A DNA stretch of 64,000 nucleotides. It comes from Caulobacter vibrioides. GTDB lineage: Bacteria > Pseudomonadota > Alphaproteobacteria > Caulobacterales > Caulobacteraceae. This document shows positions 58,153 to 64,000 of this stretch, in pieces (positions within the stretch are counted from its first letter, which is position 1; each line of letters opens with the position of its first letter). The stretch is from the NCBI RefSeq assembly GCF_002858865.1, contig NZ_PJRR01000004.1:124001-188000 (forward strand), in the 5' to 3' direction. The notes under the pieces were generated by a model. It worked only from the letters and a program-made list of their open reading frames with translations. It searched no databases and was not told the DNA's origin. A program made the translations under genes and the position numbers.

Positions 58153-59115
58153 ATGGCCGCCCACTATCTCGATTTCGAACGCCCCATCGCCGACCTGGAA
58201 AGCAAGATCGAAGAGCTGAGCCGGCTCTCCGAAACCGCTGGTCCCGGCGCGTTCGACACCGAGATCCAGGCCCTCCGCGACCGCGCTCAAGAGCTGCGCA
58301 AGGAGGCCTACGCCAATCTGGACGCCTGGCAGAAGACCATGGTCGCCCGCCATCCGCAGCGGCCGCACCTGCGCGACTATGTGGCCGGCCTGATCGACGA
58401 GTTCGTCGAGCTGCGCGGCGACCGCAAGTTCGCCGACGACCAGGCCATCGTCGGCGGCCTTGGCCGGTTCCGCGGCCAGCCGGTCGTGGTCATGGGCCAC
58501 GAGAAGGGCCACGACACCACCACGCGCCTGAAGCACAATTTCGGCATGGCTCGCCCCGAGGGCTACCGCAAGGCCGTGCGCCTGATGGACATGGCCGAGC
58601 GCTTCAACCTGCCGGTCATCACCTTTGTCGACACGGCCGGCGCCTATCCGGGCCTGGGCGCTGAAGAGCGCGGCCAGGCCGAGGCCATCGCCCGTTCGAC
58701 CGAGCGCTGCCTGACCCTGGGCGTGCCGATGGTCGCCACCATCGTCGGCGAGGGCGGCAGCGGCGGCGCGATCGCCCTGGCCGGCGCCAACCGCGTGCTG
58801 ATCCTGGAGCACTCGATCTATTCGGTGATCTCGCCGGAAGGCGCGGCCTCGATCCTGTGGCGCGACGGCGCCCGGGCCAAGGACGCGGCCACCCAGATGC
58901 GCATCACCGCCCAGGATCTGATCAAGCTGGGCATCGTCGATCGCATCGTCGAAGAGCCCGCCGGCGGGGCCCACTCCGACACCGAAGCGGCGATCCAGGC
59001 GGTGGGCGACGCGGTCGAGGACGAGCTGAAGGCCATGGCCGCTATGAGCCCGGCTGAGCTGAAGAAGCAGCGCTCGGACCGCTTCTACGCCATCGGCCGC
59101 GCAGGCCTGCAATAG
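58153..59115 (+). CDS. accA: Acetyl-CoA carboxylase carboxyltransferase subunit alpha
   Basis: A 320-residue AccA, the alpha subunit of the carboxyltransferase that makes malonyl-CoA for fatty acid synthesis. It starts with YLDFERPIADLESKIEELSRL. The catalytic-core motifs FVDTAGAYPGLGAEERGQAEAIARS, GEGGSGGAIALAGANRVL and SILWRDGARAKDAATQMRITAQDL are diagnostic. The accD partner is not in the window. The unusual upstream region with six GANTC sites and a DnaA box suggests replication-linked control. Confidence 0.96.
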   Translation: MAAHYLDFERPIADLESKIEELSRLSETAGPGAFDTEIQALRDRAQELRKEAYANLDAWQKTMVARHPQRPHLRDYVAGLIDEFVELRGDRKFADDQAIVGGLGRFRGQPVVVMGHEKGHDTTTRLKHNFGMARPEGYRKAVRLMDMAERFNLPVITFVDTAGAYPGLGAEERGQAEAIARSTERCLTLGVPMVATIVGEGGSGGAIALAGANRVLILEHSIYSVISPEGAASILWRDGARAKDAATQMRITAQDLIKLGIVDRIVEEPAGGAHSDTEAAIQAVGDAVEDELKAMAAMSPAELKKQRSDRFYAIGRAGLQ

Positions 59116-59133
59116 TCGGACAAGGACCAACCC

Positions 59134-59547
59134 ATGCTGCTTCGGACGATGATGATCGCCGCCGCCCTGCTGTGCTTAGCGCCCGTCGCAGCCCAGGCGC
59201 AGGCCGAGGACGGCGTCCGGTTCAGTCCCGACTATGATCGGTGTCGGGAAAAGCCGGAGAACGACAACACCCCCGGGATCCTTCGGTGCGGCGACGCCGA
59301 GCTCAAGTTTCAGGACGCCCGCCTGAACAAGGCCTACAGGGCGGACATGGCTGACCTGGCCGACGCGCCGGACGCCAAGGCCGCGCTGCTCAAGGCCCAG
59401 CGGGCCTGGATCGCCTTCCGCGACGCCGACTGCGCGACGGTCCAGGCGTTGAGCGGCGGCACCATCCGTCCGATCTATGTGCAGAGCTGCTATCTGAAGC
59501 ACACGGCGCGCCGGGCCCAGGCGCTGGAAGAACTGCTCCAGCCCTGA
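59134..59547 (+). CDS. LprI/DUF1311-like secreted protein
   Basis: A 137-residue exported protein (signal peptide about 1-22, ending AQAQAE). The DUF1311 core is present: CGDAELKFQDARLNKAYRADM, then LLKAQRAWIAFRDADCATVQAL, with four Cys that probably form disulfides. In some bacteria relatives inhibit lysozyme (LprI). It follows accA by 18 bp but is not obviously related in function. A paralogue lies at 62349-62795. Confidence 0.85.
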   Translation: MLLRTMMIAAALLCLAPVAAQAQAEDGVRFSPDYDRCREKPENDNTPGILRCGDAELKFQDARLNKAYRADMADLADAPDAKAALLKAQRAWIAFRDADCATVQALSGGTIRPIYVQSCYLKHTARRAQALEELLQP

Positions 59548-59558
59548 TTCAGATCGTT

Positions 59559-59610
59559 GGAGCCCTTTTTATCCGATCTGATTGGTTCAATCAGATCGGA
59601 AAGGGCTCTA
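59559..59610. repeat. Family C palindromic repeat, copy 3, overlapping a gene end
   Basis: CCGATCTGATTG (59573-59584) pairs perfectly with CAATCAGATCGG (59588-59599), with outer AGCCCTTT/AAAGGGCT arms. The hybrid-kinase stop codon lies inside the hairpin. Confidence 0.85.
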
Positions 59611-61465
59611 GGCCTTCGCCAGCGACGCGGTTCTGAACTTCAGCGAGCACCGCGTACAACTCGGCCACCGCGAGCGGCTTGGCCAGGACCCCGTCCGCGC
59701 CTGCGGCTCGATAGCGGCGGACGTCGTCCTCGAAAACATTGGCCGTCAGCATGACGATCGGCGTGCGGTCCTTGCCGATACCCAGGGCGCGGATCGCCTC
59801 GACGGCGGACGGACCATCCATTCGCGGCATGTTGGCGTCCATCAGGATGAGGTCGAACGGCGTCGATCGCGCCGCCTCCACTGCAGCGGCGCCGTCTTCG
59901 ACAACGGTTGGCGTAATGCCGACCTGCTCCAGCAGCAAACGCAGGACGCGCTGGTTGGCGGGATTGTCCTCGGCCGCCAGAATCCGCAGCGGCAGGTCGG
60001 TCAGCGCATCGACCGGCGCAGGCTCGGCCTGGGCGTCGACGGCCTCGGCCACGAAGCTGAACCAGAACTGCGAACCCCGCTCGGGCGCCGGCTGATAGCC
60101 AATGTCGCCGCCCATGGCGCGCAGGTTCGCCGCGCAGATCGCCAGGCCAAGCCCCGCGCCGCCAGCTTCGCGTCCCAGCGCGGCTTGCTGGAAGGGGTCG
60201 AAGATCCGATCGATGTCCTCCGCCGGCACGCCCGCGCCGCTGTCCTCGACCACAATGCGGAAGGTCGGTGCAGCGCTCGGCGTCGTTTCAACGCGGACCA
60301 GGATCTTGCCGCCGGCGGGTGTGAACTTGATGGCGTTGGAGACGAGGTTGGTCAGGGTTTGCTCGATCTTGCCGCTGTCCGCCGAAATCCAGCAGGGGTC
60401 AGGGCAGGCCGAGAGGTCAAGCTGAAGATCAAGCTGCGCGGCGCCGGCCGCAGCGCGCCAGACACCGGTTACCTCGCGCGCCAGATCGGCGAGGTTGAAG
60501 GGGGTGGGGACCAGCGGCGTGGCGCCGCTTTCGATGCGGGCGAAATCCAGAACCGAGCTCAACAGGCGCAGGAGCATGCCGCCGGCCTGGCGCACACCGT
60601 CGACATGCTCGCGCTGTGTCGCGTCCAGAGGGCTTCGGGCAAGGACCTCCGCCAGCCCGAGCACCGCGTTCAGCGGCGTGCGAACCTCATGGCTGGCGAC
60701 CGCCAGGAGATGGGTCTTGGCCCGGCTGGCCGCCTCGGCGGCTGCGAGGCTTTCCTCAAGCCGCGCGCGGGCCTCCTGCGCGGCCCGCTCGGCCCTGCGC
60801 CGCTCGAAGGCCCGCCCCAGCACCGCGCCGACCTGGTCGAGAAAGGCGAGCGTCTCCGCGTCGGGGCCTCGTCCATGGTCGTGAAAGAACTCGACGACCG
60901 CAGCGATCTCGTCGCCGACCAGAATGGGAAAGCCGACGCCCTGATTGAGGCCTAGGGCGCTTGCGGCGCGCCGGCGCTCGGCCGGGCAACTGGCGAGGCT
61001 CTCGATGGAGCAGGCGCCGCGCAGCCGCATCACTTGGCCGAGCACGCCGCCGCCGATCTGGGCGCGGCGCGGCGTGGTCGCCCGCCGAAGCGCTACGATG
61101 TCCATATCGGGCGGGGCCAGCCACAACGCCGTGGGTTGCAGCCAGTCCATCGCCGCGGCGTCGGTCTCGACCAGTTGGACGTGTCCGACGGGCCAGCCCG
61201 TCTGGCTTCCGATCGCCCTGAGCGCGGCGCGCAGGACGGTGTCGAGATCGTCGCTGCGATTGGCCTCAAGCGCCAGGTCCGCCAAGAGCCGCATCCGCTC
61301 GCCTTGCCGGTAGAGGCGATGGGTCGCCGCCTCGGCGATCGCTTCAGCCTCGCGACGCGCCAGCAGTTCGCGGCTCAGCCGGCGTTCGAGACGGGCGATG
61401 CGCGCTTCGCGGTCCGAGGCGGCTTCGACCTGCGCGGGCGAAAACGGGATGACGGCGCTAGTCAT
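59591..61465 (-). CDS. Hybrid sensor histidine kinase with GAF and receiver domains
   Basis: A 624-residue soluble kinase: an N-terminal coiled coil (about 20-60), a GAF-like domain (about 65-222), a short coiled coil, and HisKA with the phosphoacceptor His259 in LAVASHEVRTPLNAVLG. The ATPase domain (about 370-490) has the N box and DSGAGVPAEDIDRIFDPF, and the C-terminal receiver has Asp543 in LILMDANMPRMDG. It overlaps the end of the H-NOX gene by 8 bp, so the two are translationally coupled. In such pairs the H-NOX protein binds nitric oxide and inhibits the kinase. The final residues are encoded within a repeat hairpin. Confidence 0.93.
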   Translation of the reverse strand: MTSAVIPFSPAQVEAASDREARIARLERRLSRELLARREAEAIAEAATHRLYRQGERMRLLADLALEANRSDDLDTVLRAALRAIGSQTGWPVGHVQLVETDAAAMDWLQPTALWLAPPDMDIVALRRATTPRRAQIGGGVLGQVMRLRGACSIESLASCPAERRRAASALGLNQGVGFPILVGDEIAAVVEFFHDHGRGPDAETLAFLDQVGAVLGRAFERRRAERAAQEARARLEESLAAAEAASRAKTHLLAVASHEVRTPLNAVLGLAEVLARSPLDATQREHVDGVRQAGGMLLRLLSSVLDFARIESGATPLVPTPFNLADLAREVTGVWRAAAGAAQLDLQLDLSACPDPCWISADSGKIEQTLTNLVSNAIKFTPAGGKILVRVETTPSAAPTFRIVVEDSGAGVPAEDIDRIFDPFQQAALGREAGGAGLGLAICAANLRAMGGDIGYQPAPERGSQFWFSFVAEAVDAQAEPAPVDALTDLPLRILAAEDNPANQRVLRLLLEQVGITPTVVEDGAAAVEAARSTPFDLILMDANMPRMDGPSAVEAIRALGIGKDRTPIVMLTANVFEDDVRRYRAAGADGVLAKPLAVAELYAVLAEVQNRVAGEGLEPFPI

Positions 61466-62018
61466 TCGCCGCCGCCTCTAGCGACGGCCAACCGATGTGA
61501 AAGACACAGGCGCTGTCGCCCTTTTCCACGCAGGCGGCGTGTTCAAAGGTGATGACCTCGTGAAACTGTCGCGCGGCGCCCTCGGTGAAGCCCTGCGCCA
61601 GGGCGCACATGCGCCGCTGTGACGTGTAGGCCATGGCGACGCCGCCGGCGTCGATCGCTCGCAGCTTCAGATGGGGACACGCCGCGCCCGCGTAGAGCTT
61701 GTGCACCTCGGCATGGATGATGTCGTTGACGCCCGCCAGGAAGCTGCGCGAGCTCACATGACCTTCGAAGAACACGGGATAGGCGCGCGCCAGGTGCGGC
61801 ATCGCTTCCTGCCCGAACCAGCGCAGGAGCTCGCCGCGCGACAGCGACAGTCGGGCGCTGGCCGTCTCGACCAGGGTTTCCCACTCCTCGTCGTCGTAGC
61901 TGCCCAGCGAGGTGTAGGCGCCGGACACGCCGGCTTCGTCGAGGATGTCGTCCCAGGCGTCCGCTCCATGAGTGGCCGAGACAACCTCCTGCAACAGGTT
62001 GAAGATCACACCCTTCAT
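61458..62018 (-). CDS. H-NOX haem nitric oxide sensor
   Basis: A 186-residue haem protein. The haem ligand is His102 (in NDIIHAEVHKLY), and Tyr131, Ser133 and Arg135 (YTSQR) bind the haem propionates, exactly the positions conserved in H-NOX proteins. The start MKGVIFNLLQEVVS is typical. It senses NO, and possibly oxygen or CO, and regulates the adjacent hybrid kinase; NO signalling by this pair usually controls biofilm and motility. The last 8 bp overlap the kinase start. Confidence 0.95.
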   Translation of the reverse strand: MKGVIFNLLQEVVSATHGADAWDDILDEAGVSGAYTSLGSYDDEEWETLVETASARLSLSRGELLRWFGQEAMPHLARAYPVFFEGHVSSRSFLAGVNDIIHAEVHKLYAGAACPHLKLRAIDAGGVAMAYTSQRRMCALAQGFTEGAARQFHEVITFEHAACVEKGDSACVFHIGWPSLEAAAND

Positions 62019-62348
62019 GGCGCCGCCCGTCCCGTTCGCGACCGTCCAAGAGCCTTGGCCGTCCGCGCTCCCTGATTTTCTTATTGGCGACGCCCGCCCG
62101 ACGAGGCGTGCACGACGCTCGTCGAACAGCGTCTTTCTTAACTTAAGTGTTTTCGGTACGCGATCGTTTGCACGGATCTGGAGGCGCGGCCTTCGGTCGC
62201 AAGACCCAGGGTTCCATCGTCGCGACCATGAAAGCGCGCATTGAGTCGCAAGCGCTCAACTCGGCGTCAGGAGGCTTCAAGAGTTGGGCCGTCAGGATTT
62301 TCCGCGGGTGGCGAAGCGCGTTACAGTGCCCGCCAAGGAGCCTTCACG
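62019..62348. other. Non-coding region upstream of the H-NOX gene
   Basis: About 330 bp. CTTAA-C-TTAAG (62137-62147) is an 11-bp palindrome in an AT-richer stretch. No gene is supported, although short frames exist. It must contain the divergent promoters of the H-NOX operon and the LprI-like gene. Confidence 0.45.
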
Positions 62349-62795
62349 ATGAACCCACGTCTCGTCAGCGCCTGGATGGCGGCCGCTTTGCTGGGTTTGG
62401 TCGCGTCCGACGCGTCGGCGCAGGCGGCCAAACCAGCGGCGTCGCCCAAAGCCGGCGCCGCGACCCGGTCGATGACGGCCCTCGATCGGTGCCTGGCCAC
62501 GCCAGAGGGGCAGTCGACCTATGGCATGATCGCTTGTATCGGCGCGGAGATCGGTGTGCAGGACGCTCGCCTCAATCGCGCCTATCAGGCGGCGCTGATG
62601 CGGCTGGACCGCCCGCGCCAGAAGGCCGCCCTGCAGAAGGGCCAGCGCGCCTGGATCGCCTTCCGCGACGCTGATTGCGCCGCCTATGTCGATGAGGACT
62701 GGGGCTCGCTGGCCAGGGTCGAGGCCAACCAGTGCGTGCTGGATCGCACCCGCCAGAGGGCCGAGGAACTGGAACGCTTCCGCACCGCCTATTAG
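62349..62795 (+). CDS. LprI/DUF1311-like secreted protein, second copy
   Basis: A 148-residue exported protein (signal peptide about 1-24, ending SAQAA) with a Pro/Ala linker and the same DUF1311 core as the gene at 59.1 kb: CIGAEIGVQDARLNRAYQAAL and LQKGQRAWIAFRDADCAAYVDE. The shared QRAWIAFRDADCA segment shows common descent. Cys residues of the core are conserved, as expected for a periplasmic disulfide protein. Confidence 0.85.
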   Translation: MNPRLVSAWMAAALLGLVASDASAQAAKPAASPKAGAATRSMTALDRCLATPEGQSTYGMIACIGAEIGVQDARLNRAYQAALMRLDRPRQKAALQKGQRAWIAFRDADCAAYVDEDWGSLARVEANQCVLDRTRQRAEELERFRTAY

Positions 62796-62807
62796 GCGCT
62801 TGCCTGA

Positions 62808-63836
<1,029 letters not shown>

Positions 63837-63979
63837 GGCTGATGCGGGCGGGCCGGGCTGTCAGCCGCCGCCCTTGGCGGTGCGCCGCGCCATCTCACCC
63901 CAACCACGAAAACGCTGGAGCCTTCCCGCCCGCCCGATAAATGTCCTACAAATCCGGCGACGTTGCGGGAGGGGCAGGG

Positions 63980-64000
63980 GTGAGCATCGCTTCGAGACAT
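63980..64000 (+). CDS. Possible start of a truncated gene
   Basis: GTG 63980 begins an open frame to the window end and is preceded by GGGAGGGG 6 nt upstream. The same frame also has an ATG at 63941. Only 7 codons from GTG are visible, too few to identify a product. Confidence 0.25.

Noticed and set aside
62137..62147. CTTAACTTAAG as a CtrA site for the H-NOX operon
   Set aside because: The two TTAA units are one base apart, not seven, so it does not match the CtrA consensus.

Overview
The window is a high-GC alphaproteobacterial chromosome segment that I read as Caulobacter (C. vibrioides/crescentus or C. segnis group). The pointers are a 231-residue CtrA with Asp51 and a TTAA/GANTC-rich promoter, the divergent ilvR-ilvD pair 98 bp apart, adjacent fliI and fliJ, a bactofilin, large TonB-dependent receptors, LexA boxes of the GTTC-N7-GTTC type, and many palindromic intergenic repeats. 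Gene density is high and I saw no rRNA, tRNA, CRISPR array or insertion sequence.

Layout: 0-5 kb holds the end of dnaG, an HWE-type sensor kinase and rpoD. 5-11 kb holds a GcvR-like ACT protein, ilvR/ilvD and katG. 11-12.5 kb is a small accessory patch with a structured, phage C4-antisense-like RNA region, an arginine-rich micro-ORF and a possible HEPN protein. 12.5-19.3 kb holds fliI-fliJ with a xylanase attached, a secreted hydrolase, an SOS-box-controlled higBA module, a LytTR regulator and ctrA. 19.5-29.4 kb carries an M23 peptidase, a tiny membrane protein, an EamA exporter, an M20 peptidase, a Tat-type phospholipase C, a sugar-type symporter, an alcohol dehydrogenase and CheW. 29.5-37.9 kb carries a bactofilin, a second higBA, a serine beta-lactamase-like enzyme, cobS, a PAP2 phosphatase, a CorC-type protein and a FAT-GUY receiver. 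38-57.6 kb holds two TonB receptors (the second behind a perfect CtrA box), cytidine deaminase, BolA, a J-domain protein, aroKB, xerD, an aldo/keto reductase, MscS, a malyl-CoA lyase-like enzyme, OsmC and a P450. 57.6-64 kb holds accA behind a dense cluster of CcrM sites and a DnaA box, an H-NOX/hybrid-kinase pair flanked by two LprI-like genes, and a nitronate monooxygenase.

Links between genes: several cell-cycle inputs meet here. CtrA is encoded here, and a perfect CtrA site sits upstream of a TonB receptor. CcrM sites and a DnaA box crowd the accA upstream region. DNA-damage (LexA/higBA) and nitric-oxide (H-NOX) sensing are also present. Intergenic spaces between convergent or tandem genes are repeatedly filled by three families of palindromic repeat.

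The most unusual signals are the six GANTC sites within 49 bp next to a DnaA box upstream of accA, and the C4-like structured RNA locus near 11.6 kb. All calls come from reading the sequence and from remembered family features; no database search was run.
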